64,000 bases of DNA from Erysipelotrichales bacterium (GCA_910575705.1 CAJTFG010000003.1:214111-278110); one strand, 5' to 3'; shown: positions 52,015 through 62,243, counted from the stretch's first letter. Translations and numbers: made by a program. Notes: generated by a model from the sequence alone, not told the origin.

Positions 52015-54264
52015 TTAAGATTCTGTAAAATATTTGTACGTTTTAAGGATATTGTGTACCTCTTCTGCCGTTTCATATAGAAACCGCAATTGATGAACCG
52101 TTATCCCCATCTGCCGGTACTCTTTTATCTTTTCGAAAAGCGAATATGGATGTGGTGAGAGAATGTGCATATGACAATCCGTATCCGCAAAGAGAGGAAA
52201 GCGTTCTCCTTTGATATCTTCCAAATAATAACGTGCCCGGCGGCAATGTCCGCAGTTCTTTTTTCCGCTTTCAAACGTTTGAATAGGACAATAACGGCTG
52301 ATCATCATATCCCGATATCCGTATATCTCCACACCGAGTTCAACCGCTATTCCCATATGCCGGCAAGCTTTTGTCAACAGCTGCATGCGATGCTCGCTCA
52401 TCTCATAAGGAAGCAGTATCTGACGGATACCGTGCTCTGCCAAAAAGGCACATGTATAAGAATTCGCCGCATATAAAGAAGGTTCGCTAATCACTCCGCC
52501 TTCTTTACCGATCCCTCCTGCTTCCCATACAAGCGGTGATGTATCTTGCTTTTGCACAACACTTCCTTGTGTAACATATATACCGCAGCGCTCGCTGACG
52601 ATCTTCGATGTCGCATATAACGGAGAGATCCCTTCCTCTACACAGGCATTGTACTGTTCCATCGTATGAACGATCACTATGCAAGATGGAAAGGATCGTT
52701 TATCGGAGGGAAACGTTTTACGATATGCATGTTCCCGTATCTCCCTGTTAGCTTCCATTCGCTTTGCACACAGCGTATCCAACGCCATACGGCGAAGTTT
52801 ATTCAATTCTCGGATCGATAAAAAGCAATGCGGATCTGCCGTAATGCACAGCTCTTGTATCGCAAACGGCGTATCACTGCACTTAGAAAGCTGCTCTTTG
52901 ATTCTCTCCTCGCTCATAAAAGATGTTTTTGCCTCTTCTATGCACATGTCCGAAAACTGTGTTACCGTATATCTTCCATCACGAACACAAAGCTGCATCG
53001 GCTGTCCTATACGAAATTCCGCCTGCATCGAAATAGGAATCGTCCTTTTCGGAAGCTTCTGTAATCTCGTCAGCTGCAAAGCATCGCTCGTCTTTAAAAC
53101 TTCCGCGTGTTTTTCGACATAGCCGTCATACGCAAGCTCTATCGTTTCTCCCTTTTTCGCTTCTTTCACAAGCAAGCCGTCCTTATAGATCTTATTCAGC
53201 TGGAATCCGAAATCACGACGGCTCTGTAAAATGCGCACGCCATCTCCCTGGTGGACGTCTTCCTGAAGACGTATAGTCATCTTGTTTTTATCCGCCCGAA
53301 GGATCCTGCCTATGGAAATGCCCATATGATTAGGACGTATGGCATGCATCAATTGTTTCCCTTCTCGATGAAACAAATACCCCTCGGTAAACCGTCGATT
53401 AAAAATCAAGGTTAAATCTCTCTGAAGTTTTTCCATATCTCTTAGATCGCGGCGACCATAATAAGCATCGATCGCTTCCCGATAAGCCGCTACCGTCTGT
53501 GCGACATATTCGGGACGCTTCATCCTGCCTTCGATCTTAAATGACGCAATACCGGCTTCTATGAGTTCAGGCACACGCGATAACGCATTCATATCACGCG
53601 GACTCAAAAGATACTCCCCATCTGTTTCTATATAGTTTTCATTTCCGTTTTTCTCTTTTACCAAACGATATTTCATCCGACATGCCTGTGCGCATTCGCC
53701 GCGGTTACCGCTACGCTCAAAAAGCGCCTGACTCATCAGGCATTGTCCGGAATACGATACGCATAACGCCCCGTGTACAAAAACTTCTATTTCAACGCCT
53801 TCCTTGACAAAAGCGCTGACCTCCTCTATGGATGTTTCTCTAGGAAGGACGATACGCTGTGCTCCTCGCTTTTTCAGCAACCGGATCCCTTCCTTATTAT
53901 GAATATGCATTTGTGTGGAAACATGCAAAACAGCATCCGGAAGCTGTGCGCGTAAACGATCAAACAATCCCATATCCTGAATGATAAAAGCATCTGCTCC
54001 TTGTTCATAAAGAAATTTCGCATACTCATATGCAGCATCTATCTCATCTTCATAAATCAGTGTATTCATCGTAACATATACTTTAACATCATACAGGTGC
54101 GCATACCGAATCGCCTGAACGATCTCCTCTTCATTAAAATTACCGGCAAACGCTCTGGCGCCGAACATCGTTCCACCCAAATACACGGCATCACAACCGT
54201 TATGTACGGCAGCCTTCAATGAATCCATCGTTCCTGCCGGTGCCAGCAGTTCCACATGTTGCAT
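52015..54264 (-). CDS. U32-family protein (RlhA/YrrO-like RNA hydroxylation enzyme)
   Basis: The 749-residue protein starts with LLAPAGTMDSLKAAVHNGCDAVYLGG, has the U32 pattern VFVHGALCVSYSGQCLMSQALFERSGNRGECAQACRMKY with conserved Cys, and a C-terminal region with CPIQTFESGKKNCGHCRRARYYL. Though named peptidases, studied members (RlhA, TrhP) hydroxylate cytidine or uridine in RNA, with an iron-sulfur cluster on the conserved Cys. The length with the C-terminal extension resembles RlhA. AAGAGGGATTTC precedes the ATG. Which RNA is modified is not shown. Confidence 0.88.
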   Translation of the reverse strand: MQHVELLAPAGTMDSLKAAVHNGCDAVYLGGTMFGARAFAGNFNEEEIVQAIRYAHLYDVKVYVTMNTLIYEDEIDAAYEYAKFLYEQGADAFIIQDMGLFDRLRAQLPDAVLHVSTQMHIHNKEGIRLLKKRGAQRIVLPRETSIEEVSAFVKEGVEIEVFVHGALCVSYSGQCLMSQALFERSGNRGECAQACRMKYRLVKEKNGNENYIETDGEYLLSPRDMNALSRVPELIEAGIASFKIEGRMKRPEYVAQTVAAYREAIDAYYGRRDLRDMEKLQRDLTLIFNRRFTEGYLFHREGKQLMHAIRPNHMGISIGRILRADKNKMTIRLQEDVHQGDGVRILQSRRDFGFQLNKIYKDGLLVKEAKKGETIELAYDGYVEKHAEVLKTSDALQLTRLQKLPKRTIPISMQAEFRIGQPMQLCVRDGRYTVTQFSDMCIEEAKTSFMSEERIKEQLSKCSDTPFAIQELCITADPHCFLSIRELNKLRRMALDTLCAKRMEANREIREHAYRKTFPSDKRSFPSCIVIVHTMEQYNACVEEGISPLYATSKIVSERCGIYVTQGSVVQKQDTSPLVWEAGGIGKEGGVISEPSLYAANSYTCAFLAEHGIRQILLPYEMSEHRMQLLTKACRHMGIAVELGVEIYGYRDMMISRYCPIQTFESGKKNCGHCRRARYYLEDIKGERFPLFADTDCHMHILSPHPYSLFEKIKEYRQMGITVHQLRFLYETAEEVHNILKTYKYFTES

Positions 54265-54317
54265 GAAATCCCTCTTTTCCCATCTTATTTTACGCGATTT
54301 CCATTCGCATTACAAAC

Positions 54318-54343
54318 AAAAAGGCATCCTCTGATGCCTTTTC
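54318..54343 (-). terminator. Intrinsic terminator after the ThrE genes
   Basis: AAAAGGCATC-AGAG-GATGCCTTTT with T tract on the minus strand. Confidence 0.88.
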
Positions 54344-54767
54344 ACATATGCGTACGTATCGTCAGCAACCGCATGATCGTCGATACGACAACGATACCCA
54401 GTGCAAGTGTTCCGGCATTTCCCAGCGTTTCCATTCCCACTTGAATCGCCATCATACTTTCATGATTGATCGCATGAAACATCATGCGATACATCCCTCC
54501 TCCGGGAACCAAAGGGATCAATGCGCAGATGATAAACGTCGTAACCGGTGTTTTTCGGATACGGGCACAGATCTCGGAAAAAACAGAAAAGGCGAGCGAC
54601 GCCGCAAACAACGACATCACTTCTCCCCATCCCATATGCAGACAACATGCATGAACGAAACCGCCGATCGCACCACTGATGCCCGCAAATAATAGGTTAC
54701 CGCCGCGAATATTAAAGATAATACCGAAACCAAGCGATGCCAAAAAAGAAGATGCTGCGGCAATCAT
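54342..54767 (-). CDS. ThrE-type threonine/serine exporter, small subunit (DUF3815)
   Basis: The 141-residue protein has about four helices and ends LGIVVVSTIMRLLTI, with GGNLLFAGISGAIGGFVHA and PLVPGGGMYRMM motifs typical of the YjjB-like half of ThrE exporters. The ATG overlaps the large-subunit stop by 4 bases. The two genes equal one fused ThrE. Confidence 0.9.
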   Translation of the reverse strand: MIAAASSFLASLGFGIIFNIRGGNLLFAGISGAIGGFVHACCLHMGWGEVMSLFAASLAFSVFSEICARIRKTPVTTFIICALIPLVPGGGMYRMMFHAINHESMMAIQVGMETLGNAGTLALGIVVVSTIMRLLTIRTHM

Positions 54768-55531
54768 AAAAGAACACCTCCTACAGACAACCAGATACTG
54801 ATGACGGCACCGGTTCCCACCGCGATCGCAACTGCGATCAAAAAAGCTTCTGCCGCCCGTGATAATCCGGACAAAAAGTCTCCGGCAACCGTATCACGGA
54901 TAGCATTGGTGATCGCCAATCCCGGCACCAGCAACATGATGCTGGAAATGATGATGATATCCAAATTGCTCGATGGTATCAGAAAATGATATACCAAAGC
55001 GAGAAACGCAGTAATGCCTGCACATATGGAATTCGTAAAAAAAGAATTCGTATGGATGCTTTCCAAATACACGCTGACGATCTTACTTACCAGTCCGATC
55101 AAAAAAGCAGCCACAGCCTCTAAGAACGTTCCCTCAAAGAAAACCGCAAAAGCACCGGCGCCGACCGCACTGAACAAGACAGTAACAAAAAAGGAATATC
55201 GCTTTTCCTCATGAATCTTCTGCAATTCCTCTTCCAGTTCTTCGATGCTCATATGCTGCGCATTTAAACGTCTCGAAAGCGCATTGATGCGATCGATCTT
55301 ATGCAGATCCACACCTCGGTTCTGCACGCGCTGTATATAAGAACCTGTCTTTCCGTCCATCGTTATAGACAGCATGACGACAGTTGGTGTCACAAAACTC
55401 TGCGCATCATCCACATGAAAAGAACGGACGATCCGCACCATCGTTTCCTCAACCCGATATGTCTCGGCGCCGTTTTCCAACAGCAGTTTTCCTGCATGCA
55501 CGGCAGCATGCAGCAATGCATCCATATCCAT
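54764..55531 (-). CDS. ThrE-type threonine/serine exporter, large subunit (DUF1212)
   Basis: The 255-residue protein begins with the soluble ThrE segment (LLLENGAETYRVEETMVRIVRSF) followed by about five helices (MLLVPGLAITNAIRDTVAGDFLSG). It is the YjjP-like half that with the small subunit exports threonine/serine. ATG at 55531 follows GAGGGATGCT; an in-frame TTG at 55543 is less likely. Confidence 0.9.
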   Translation of the reverse strand: MDMDALLHAAVHAGKLLLENGAETYRVEETMVRIVRSFHVDDAQSFVTPTVVMLSITMDGKTGSYIQRVQNRGVDLHKIDRINALSRRLNAQHMSIEELEEELQKIHEEKRYSFFVTVLFSAVGAGAFAVFFEGTFLEAVAAFLIGLVSKIVSVYLESIHTNSFFTNSICAGITAFLALVYHFLIPSSNLDIIIISSIMLLVPGLAITNAIRDTVAGDFLSGLSRAAEAFLIAVAIAVGTGAVISIWLSVGGVLL

Positions 55532-55659
55532 AGCATCCCTCAATTCTATCTATAGTATAATCGAACTTTCCCGGAAAGAAAATCTTTTTTTATATAACCT
55601 TACAGATGGCTTTTTTTTCCTTCTTTCGGTATAATATCGTTAATGGAAGGAGCACGTAT

Positions 55660-56541
55660 ATGAAGCATGTTATGATTCTGTTAAACCCTGCGGCCGGCAA
55701 AGGGGCAGCTCGGCGATCCTTATACGAGATCATTGATGAACTCAATAAGCGCAAGCTCTATCCCGTCGTATTCACTACCCAGCATAGAGCTCATGCGGAA
55801 GAGCTGATACGTATCCATGCTCACCGCTTTGATCTCATCATCTGTTGCGGCGGTGACGGTACGTTAAATGAAACGATCAACGGACTGATGCAGATAGAAA
55901 AAAGACCGCTTCTCGGCTATATACCGAAAGGTACCGCCAATGACTTTGCGTCGACCCTGAAGCTCACTTCCCATACGAGAAACATGACTCAGCGTATTCT
56001 CGCCTTTCATAAATTTTCGTGTGACATCGGCCAATTCAACGAGCGCTGTTTTACCTACGTAGCCGGTTTCGGCGCTTTCACGGATGTTTCCTATACAACG
56101 CCGCAAAACATTAAAAACATTCTCGGGCGGGCCGCTTATTTTTTAGAAGGTATCAAACACCTGCCTTCCATTACTTCTTACCATTTAAAAATCACGTATG
56201 ATGATCAGATCATCGAGGATGATTTTGCTTTCGGAACGATCACCAATTCCAAAAGTATCGGCGGCATGCAATCCATCTCCACCAAGACCGCAGATCTGCA
56301 GGACGGCTTATTTGAAGTGCTGCTCATACGTCTGCCTAACAATCCGTTGGATCTGCAAGCGATCATCACAGCCTTATTAAAACAGGAGATCCATGAGCGC
56401 TGGATGCTGTTCTTTAAAACTAACGCTCTGCACATCCAAAGCAAAGATGATCTGAAATGGACATTGGACGGAGAAGAAGGCGGTATTCAACATGATGTGA
56501 AAATAGAAAATAAAAAGAAAGCGATCACGTTCCTAGTATAG
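55660..56541 (+). CDS. Diacylglycerol kinase-family lipid kinase
   Basis: The 293-residue protein has LLNPAAGKGAARRSL, CCGGDGTLNETINGL (the DAGK nucleotide motif), and GTANDFASTLKL. This is the YegS/DgkB/BmrU kinase group that phosphorylates diacylglycerol or sphingoid lipids at the membrane. The ATG at 55660 follows AAGGAGCACG; upstream open frame lacks a signal. Likely recycles diacylglycerol. Confidence 0.92.
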   Translation: MKHVMILLNPAAGKGAARRSLYEIIDELNKRKLYPVVFTTQHRAHAEELIRIHAHRFDLIICCGGDGTLNETINGLMQIEKRPLLGYIPKGTANDFASTLKLTSHTRNMTQRILAFHKFSCDIGQFNERCFTYVAGFGAFTDVSYTTPQNIKNILGRAAYFLEGIKHLPSITSYHLKITYDDQIIEDDFAFGTITNSKSIGGMQSISTKTADLQDGLFEVLLIRLPNNPLDLQAIITALLKQEIHERWMLFFKTNALHIQSKDDLKWTLDGEEGGIQHDVKIENKKKAITFLV

Positions 56542-56553
56542 CTTTCTTTTTTA
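56513..56553. terminator. Bidirectional terminator overlapping the lipid-kinase end
   Basis: AAAAGAAAGC and GCTTTCTTTT, separated by 18 bases that contain the kinase stop codon, then TT; between convergent genes. Confidence 0.6.
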
Positions 56554-56967
56554 TGTATGATCTCGATAACGATCTCCGTCAAGAAAAAACATGGTAAAGG
56601 TTGCTCTCGATAACAGCACTTGCTCATCATTATAGATAAATACCTCATACACCCCAGTCGTTCTTCCCCGCGATATTTCCGTAGCTACCCCGATCAGTTT
56701 CCCGCCACGTCCCGGCTTAATATAATTAATCGTACCAGTCAGGGTAACGCTGTCTCGTCCGGTCGCAAAACTGGCAGCTCCGGCCGCTGTATCCGCCAAA
56801 GAATACAGAGCTCCGCCATGCACAAAACCGTGAACATTGAGAATCTGAGCATCTACCAGCATTTCTACACGAGCCGATCCTTCGCTTATCTGCGTTACCT
56901 TCATATCATTGCTTTGCAGAAACTGGCTATTGCCGTTTAACCGCTTCATCAGTTCTTTATGATCCAT
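56551..56967 (-). CDS. PaaI-type hotdog thioesterase
   Basis: The 138-residue protein has the hotdog signature VHGGALYSLADTAAGAASF and GTINYIKPGRGG, ending with RATFTMFFLD. PaaI-like thioesterases hydrolyse acyl-CoA or aryl-CoA. It begins 12 bases after the glycerate kinase stop, so they are on one transcript. Confidence 0.92.
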   Translation of the reverse strand: MDHKELMKRLNGNSQFLQSNDMKVTQISEGSARVEMLVDAQILNVHGFVHGGALYSLADTAAGAASFATGRDSVTLTGTINYIKPGRGGKLIGVATEISRGRTTGVYEVFIYNDEQVLLSRATFTMFFLDGDRYRDHT

Positions 56968-56979
56968 ACTTCTCTCCTG

Positions 56980-58116
56980 TCATGCCTTCACAAAATACCG
57001 TATCATTTTCATCAGACTATGCGCGCACGCCGTCAGCTTCTGCGGTGCCTGATCCAGCGCCTGCTGAAAATTCATCGCCCGATCGGATATGCTGAACATA
57101 CCGATAAACCCGAGTTCATATAACTCTTCATACTGCAGACCTAACGCTCCGCTTATACAGATGACCGGCTTTCCGTATTTCTTTGCGACTTGCAGCACAC
57201 CGACCGGAACCTTTCCGTATCTCGTCTGCAAATCGGTCTGTCCCTCTCCGGTAATGACCAGATCACAATCCTTTATATGTTCCTCCAGATGGCTATACGA
57301 CAATAACAGCTGCAATCCCGGGATCATCTCCGCATGCAGGATACCGATCAAAACGGCGCCGATCCCTCCGGCAGCTCCGCCGCCTTCGAAATCATTCAGA
57401 TCAATATGCGTATAACGCAAGAGCTGATCTCGGTAATTCGTCATGCCCTGATCGATCCGCCGTATCTGATTCGGATAAAACCCTTTCTGCTTGCCGAATA
57501 CATACGTTGCCCCCTGCTCACCAAGCAGATGATTTTTCACATCGCATGCCGCAATGAGCTCCATCCCTTCCAGCCGATTCAGACGCTTCAGATCTATATA
57601 GCGCACATGAATAAGATTTACCGCCTGCGGACTGAGATATTTATGCTCCTTATCGTAAAACCTGGCACCCAACGCCTGCAACAGTCCCATTCCTCCATCG
57701 TTAGTCGCACTTCCCCCCAGTCCTACGATGATCTTACGACATCCTCGTTTCTGGGCATCCAGCAATACGGTACCTACGCCAAAACTACTAGCAAAAAAAG
57801 GAGAACGCAGTTCCTTCGGCGTCATCTGCAAACCAATGATATTCGCTACTTCAATGACGGCAGTATTGCCTCCGTCCACAAGTACATAGGAAGTATCCAA
57901 AGGTTTTCCGTAAGCATCCGTCGTACGCACATGGACCCACTGCCCATCGGCTGCCGCACAAAAAGCCGCAGTGGTACCTTCCCCACCATCAGCGATCAGC
58001 TGCTTGATCACCTCGATGGAAGCATCCGCCTGATGGATCCCTTCCTCGATATGATCAGCTACTTCTTCGGACGTCATACATCCTTTATAAGAATCACAGG
58101 CAACTACTACCTTCAT
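56980..58116 (-). CDS. Glycerate kinase (GarK/GlxK family)
   Basis: The 378-residue protein has MKVVVACDSYKGCMTSEEVAD, the phosphate-binding IADGGEGTTAAF and GLGGSATNDGGMGLLQALG, and VITGEGQTDLQT, all hallmarks of class II glycerate kinase. It forms 2- or 3-phosphoglycerate from glycerate. Same strand as the AGCS symporter and thioesterase, tightly spaced, so they may form one operon. Confidence 0.95.
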   Translation of the reverse strand: MKVVVACDSYKGCMTSEEVADHIEEGIHQADASIEVIKQLIADGGEGTTAAFCAAADGQWVHVRTTDAYGKPLDTSYVLVDGGNTAVIEVANIIGLQMTPKELRSPFFASSFGVGTVLLDAQKRGCRKIIVGLGGSATNDGGMGLLQALGARFYDKEHKYLSPQAVNLIHVRYIDLKRLNRLEGMELIAACDVKNHLLGEQGATYVFGKQKGFYPNQIRRIDQGMTNYRDQLLRYTHIDLNDFEGGGAAGGIGAVLIGILHAEMIPGLQLLLSYSHLEEHIKDCDLVITGEGQTDLQTRYGKVPVGVLQVAKKYGKPVICISGALGLQYEELYELGFIGMFSISDRAMNFQQALDQAPQKLTACAHSLMKMIRYFVKA

Positions 58117-58120
58117 GTAT

Positions 58121-59452
58121 TCACTTCCTTTCGCGAATCATATATTCTTTCGTTAATTTTACCACAACTTTCGCAAGAAAGAGAAGAGAAATCAGATTCG
58201 GTACGGCCATGCAGCCGTTCAGCGCATCCGCAATTTCCCATACTGCCGGTAATTCCATATAAGCTCCCTGTACAAGGCAAAGAAGAAAAACAAACTGATA
58301 GATCTTAAGCATATATGTCCCTTGCCATAAATATTGAATGCATTCTTTGGCATAATAGTACCATCCGATGATAGACGGTATCGCAAACGATACGATTGAA
58401 ATGGCAAACACAATACCGCCAAGCTCTCCAAACCCATCACTGAAACAGGCGATATCCAGTGCTGCACCTGAAAGTCCGCTATCCAAAAGACCGCTTGTTA
58501 AAACGACAAGTCCCGTAATGGTACACACGACGATCGTATCAAAAAACACTTCAAAGATTCCCCAAAATCCCTGTTCTACCGGATGGATGCCGACGACACC
58601 GGCATGGGCGATCGGCGCACTTCCCATACCAGCTTCATTGGAAAAGATACCACGAGTGATCCCATAATGCAGTGCTCGGCTAATCATATAGCCGCCGGTG
58701 CCGGAAAGAAAAGAAGAAGGGGTAAAAGCAGAAGAAAAAACAGAAGATATCGACGGTAAAAGGCGGTCTCCATGCAAAAAAAGAAGATATATACAAGCCG
58801 CTAAATATAAAATCGAAACGATCGGGATTATTATCTCATTAATGCGCATGATGCGATCGTTTTTCCCGAGAATGATCCAGGCGATGACTGCCATAATACC
58901 GATACCGATCCAAACGGAAGGAAGCGGAAGATACTCCCGCATGGTTTCCGCAATCGTATTCGCAGGCGTCAGATTCCCAATGCCAAAAGAAGCGAAGATG
59001 CATAAAACGGCAAATAGAATGCCCAAAAACGGCATATGACATCCGTATTCCAAGGTCGTCATCGGACCGCCGGTAAAAGAACCGTCCGCATTGCGCACTC
59101 GAAAATGCAAAGCCAGAACTACTTCCGCATATTTGATGACCATGCCGATGAACGCACTGACCCACATCCAAAATAAAGCACCGGCACCTCCCATAGTCAA
59201 TGCGGTCGTAACCCCGACGACACTGCCTACCCCCAACGTACCTGCCAAGGCTGTCGAAACTGCTTGAAAAGGAGTGACTCCAGATGTATCCCTCTTTTTA
59301 AACAAAGAACCGATCGTCTTTTTTAAAAGAAGGCCCGGATGAATGAAAGGCTGAAAGCGAAGACGTATGAGCAGATAAACACCGGTCGCCAGCAGTAGCA
59401 ACAGCATGGTCTTTCCCCATACAATCTGATTCAACGAATTTATCAGCATCAT
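58121..59452 (-). CDS. AGCS sodium:alanine/glycine symporter
   Basis: The 443-residue protein has about eleven helices and the AGCS motifs: TPFQAVSTALAGTLGVGSVVGV, GGAGALFWMWVSAFIGM, GIFSNEAGMGSAPIAHA and HPVEQGFWGIFEVFFDT. It imports alanine or glycine with Na+. I prefer the ATG at 59452, after GGAGCG, over an ATG at 59470 next to a weaker signal. The stop is 4 bases before glycerate kinase. Confidence 0.92.
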   Translation of the reverse strand: MMLINSLNQIVWGKTMLLLLLATGVYLLIRLRFQPFIHPGLLLKKTIGSLFKKRDTSGVTPFQAVSTALAGTLGVGSVVGVTTALTMGGAGALFWMWVSAFIGMVIKYAEVVLALHFRVRNADGSFTGGPMTTLEYGCHMPFLGILFAVLCIFASFGIGNLTPANTIAETMREYLPLPSVWIGIGIMAVIAWIILGKNDRIMRINEIIIPIVSILYLAACIYLLFLHGDRLLPSISSVFSSAFTPSSFLSGTGGYMISRALHYGITRGIFSNEAGMGSAPIAHAGVVGIHPVEQGFWGIFEVFFDTIVVCTITGLVVLTSGLLDSGLSGAALDIACFSDGFGELGGIVFAISIVSFAIPSIIGWYYYAKECIQYLWQGTYMLKIYQFVFLLCLVQGAYMELPAVWEIADALNGCMAVPNLISLLFLAKVVVKLTKEYMIRERK

Positions 59453-59589
59453 GAAACGCTCCACAGGCATCACCTCGTTTCATGTATATGCGCCGTCATG
59501 CATAAAATGATGTGATGTTATGTGAATACCGGAATTTTTTCTTTATTTTCCATAAGAGAATGCTATAATAAAAAAACGGAGGTGGCGGT

Positions 59590-60294
59590 GTGAAAAAACG
59601 TATATGGAAATGCCTTAAAATCGCATCCATTCTTCTTGTTATAGCAGCATTCACCCTGCTGTCTACTGCATACGTCCGCTACCGCAGCATCATTCAGCAA
59701 CAGCCGCTGGAAGCACTCGTAGAACAGATCCGTTCCAAAGAAGACTATGTAAAACTGGAAGATATGAACAACGACTTTGTCCATGCGATACTAGCAATCG
59801 AAGATCCTACCTTCTATCATCATAACGGTATCGTACTATCCAATATCCTGCAAGCGTTCATGACCAACATAAAAGAAAAGGAATATGCCATGGGCGGAAG
59901 CACGATCACCCAGCAGCTCTCAAAAAATCTATACCTGGATCAGAAAAAAACATTTCACCGAAAAATAACGGAGCTCTTTTTCGTTCATGATATCGAATCC
60001 ACCTACAGCAAGGATGAGATCCTCGAATTATATTTAAATATCATCTATTTCGGAGACGGCTATTACGGCATCGCACAAGCCGCAGAAGGCTATTTCCATA
60101 CAACGCCCGATCGGCTGACCTTAGCGCAGGCAACGATTCTTGCAGGACTGCCGCAGGCACCTGCGGTATATCAGCTAAGCGACGGTTTAAAGCTGGCAAA
60201 GCAAAGACAGCGAATGGTGCTGGAAAAAATGGTAGAAGAGCACTACCTCGATAAAGATCAATTTTTAACCATCTATAATTCTTCTATTTATTAG
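59590..60294 (+). CDS. Monofunctional peptidoglycan glycosyltransferase (GT51)
   Basis: The 234-residue protein has a signal anchor (residues 8-28) and a GT51 domain: AILAIEDPTFYHHNG (catalytic Glu), GGSTITQQLSKNLYL, RKITELF and YLNIIYFGDGYYGIAQAAEGYF. It polymerises glycan strands from lipid II and has no transpeptidase domain. Start is the GTG at 59590 after GGAGGTGGCG. Divergent to the AGCS gene. Confidence 0.93.
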   Translation: MKKRIWKCLKIASILLVIAAFTLLSTAYVRYRSIIQQQPLEALVEQIRSKEDYVKLEDMNNDFVHAILAIEDPTFYHHNGIVLSNILQAFMTNIKEKEYAMGGSTITQQLSKNLYLDQKKTFHRKITELFFVHDIESTYSKDEILELYLNIIYFGDGYYGIAQAAEGYFHTTPDRLTLAQATILAGLPQAPAVYQLSDGLKLAKQRQRMVLEKMVEEHYLDKDQFLTIYNSSIY

Positions 60295-60844
60295 CATCTG
60301 CAAACGATGCTTTTTTTCGTTTTTCAATCCACAAAATATAAGGCGAGTTCTCTTTATTTACCATGCAAAGCTTCATGACATGATATTGATCGGCAGGCAG
60401 CCCACTTGCCCAAGCGTCAAAATAATCCGCCTCTTCCTTCCCCTGAACATGCCCCGGATACAACGTTAACAGCAAACAGCCGCCGTAATTCAAACATGCA
60501 CAAGCCGTATGCACCGCAACCGCACTGGAAGACAACTGCGTCGTGAGTTCTTCCTTTCCCCCCGGAAGAAAACCGAAATTAAAAACAGCCAGATCGATGT
60601 TCTCCCGGATCACCTCACTTGCATATGCGTGAGAAAGCAGATGATAAGTCACATTGTCATACGCCCGCAACCGCTGACGGGTACGCTGCATCGCTTCTTT
60701 TTGAATATCAAAAGCATCTACGCGATCACTGATCTGCGCAAGCAGCAACGTATCGTTGCCATTCCCCATCGTAAAATCCACACTGTGGTGATAATGTTTT
60801 TTTTGTAAGATGATGTCATGAACCATCGCTGTCATTTTCTTCAT
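60284..60844 (-). CDS. mnmM: MnmM (YtqB) tRNA methyltransferase
   Basis: The 186-residue protein has the short class I SAM core with VDFTMGNGNDTLLLAQI and VFNFGFLPGGKEE, typical of YtqB. This enzyme, named MnmM, methylates aminomethyl-2-thiouridine at the tRNA wobble base in Firmicutes. It is convergent with the GT51 gene, with an 11-base overlap of coding ends. Confidence 0.88.
   Translation of the reverse strand: MKKMTAMVHDIILQKKHYHHSVDFTMGNGNDTLLLAQISDRVDAFDIQKEAMQRTRQRLRAYDNVTYHLLSHAYASEVIRENIDLAVFNFGFLPGGKEELTTQLSSSAVAVHTACACLNYGGCLLLTLYPGHVQGKEEADYFDAWASGLPADQYHVMKLCMVNKENSPYILWIEKRKKASFADANK
60293..60317 (+). terminator. Intrinsic terminator after the GT51 gene
   Basis: AGCATC-TGCAAAC-GATGCT then six more T, overlapping the convergent mnmM 3' end. 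Confidence 0.6.
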
Positions 60845-60899
60845 TGCCGTTCTTCCTTATCGAATGATTACATTATATAATATTTACAGGTGATAAGAA

Positions 60900-62243
60900 A
60901 TGAGATTTCACATTCCGTCTGATGTTATATGGATCATGCAGCAAATAACCAGCCAAAAAGAAGAGGTATTCCTCGTCGGCGGCTGCGTCCGCGATCTTTT
61001 ATTAAATCGCCCAGTGCACGATTATGATATGACGACCAGCATGCCGGCAGAAGCGATGATATCCCTGTTTTCTCAGCTCGACTGCAACGTTGTGCCTACC
61101 GGATTAAAACATGGCACGGTTACCATCATACGCCGCCATCAGGCGGTGGAGATCACTACTTACCGCACAGAATCCTCCTATCTTCAGCATCGCCGTCCGG
61201 CAAATGTGCAATTTACCCGAAGTTTAAAAGAAGATCTGAAACGCCGTGACTTTACCATCAATGCCATGGCTTATCATCCAGATCACGGCATCATCGATTG
61301 TTTCCACTCTCAAGAGGATCTGAAACAAAACCTCATCCGCTGTGTCGGCAACAGCGAAGAACGCTTCACGGAGGATGCTCTGCGCATCATGCGCGCCATC
61401 CGATTTCACTGTCAGCTATCCTTTTCATTGCATCCGCAAACCCATGACGCCATCATCAAAAACAGCCGACTACTCGTTTACATATCCAAAGAGCGCATCC
61501 GTGATGAATTCAACAAGATCCTGCTTACCGATAAGAAAGATCTTCTGCAATTCCTTAAAGACATGCACGTTCTCCCTTATATTCTGCCTGAAATCGAGAT
61601 CATTTACGATCATGAACAGCATAGTCCATGGCATCTATATGATGTTTTTAAACATACCGACATCGCATTGAATCATGCCGAGAACGCTTCCCTTCGAGTC
61701 CGACTGGCGATCGTGCTGCACGATATTGGAAAACCGCACTGTCAAACATTCGAAAACGGTATCGCTCACTATAAAGGACATGCATCATACAGCGCAAAAA
61801 CTGCGGAAGCGATGCTTTCCTCCCTGCGCTATGCAAAAAAAACGATCCATGAAATATGCCTTTTAATACGCTTCCACGACACTCGTACATACGATCGAAA
61901 AGGGCTGCGTGCCTTACTGTATGCTATGAATAATGATTTCTCATTAGTCGAAGATCTGCTGACGGTACAGCTATGTGACAACGCCGCAAAAGTACTTCAA
62001 AAAGTAAAAAGCCAAAATGAATGTATCCTGCAAGCCGAAAAGCTCCTGTTAAAAATGAAAGAAGAACACGATATCTTCTGCCGAAAGGATCTTCGGATCG
62101 ATGGAAACGATTTAAAAACGCTGGGATTTGAAAAACAGGAGATCGGTACCGTTCTCAGCTTTCTGATCGATCAGGTCATTTGTGATCCTGCCATCAACAC
62201 CAAGGAAAAACTGACAGCTCTCGCCATCAGTTATAGATCTTAG
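60900..62243 (+). CDS. cca: CCA tRNA nucleotidyltransferase
   Basis: The 447-residue protein has VGGCVRDLLLNRPVHDYDMTT (the DxD metal site), GTVTI, RDFTINAMAYHP and the EERFTEDALRIMRAIRF tail, followed by an HD domain (VLHDIGKP). It adds or repairs the CCA end of tRNAs; the HD part may have phosphohydrolase activity. Length and order match Firmicute class II enzymes. ACAGGTGATAAG precedes the ATG. Confidence 0.95.
   Translation: MRFHIPSDVIWIMQQITSQKEEVFLVGGCVRDLLLNRPVHDYDMTTSMPAEAMISLFSQLDCNVVPTGLKHGTVTIIRRHQAVEITTYRTESSYLQHRRPANVQFTRSLKEDLKRRDFTINAMAYHPDHGIIDCFHSQEDLKQNLIRCVGNSEERFTEDALRIMRAIRFHCQLSFSLHPQTHDAIIKNSRLLVYISKERIRDEFNKILLTDKKDLLQFLKDMHVLPYILPEIEIIYDHEQHSPWHLYDVFKHTDIALNHAENASLRVRLAIVLHDIGKPHCQTFENGIAHYKGHASYSAKTAEAMLSSLRYAKKTIHEICLLIRFHDTRTYDRKGLRALLYAMNNDFSLVEDLLTVQLCDNAAKVLQKVKSQNECILQAEKLLLKMKEEHDIFCRKDLRIDGNDLKTLGFEKQEIGTVLSFLIDQVICDPAINTKEKLTALAISYRS

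Noticed and set aside
52015..54264. U32 peptidase as a true protease
   Set aside because: Well-studied members of this group act on RNA with an iron-sulfur cluster; the conserved Cys set fits that role better than collagen cleavage.
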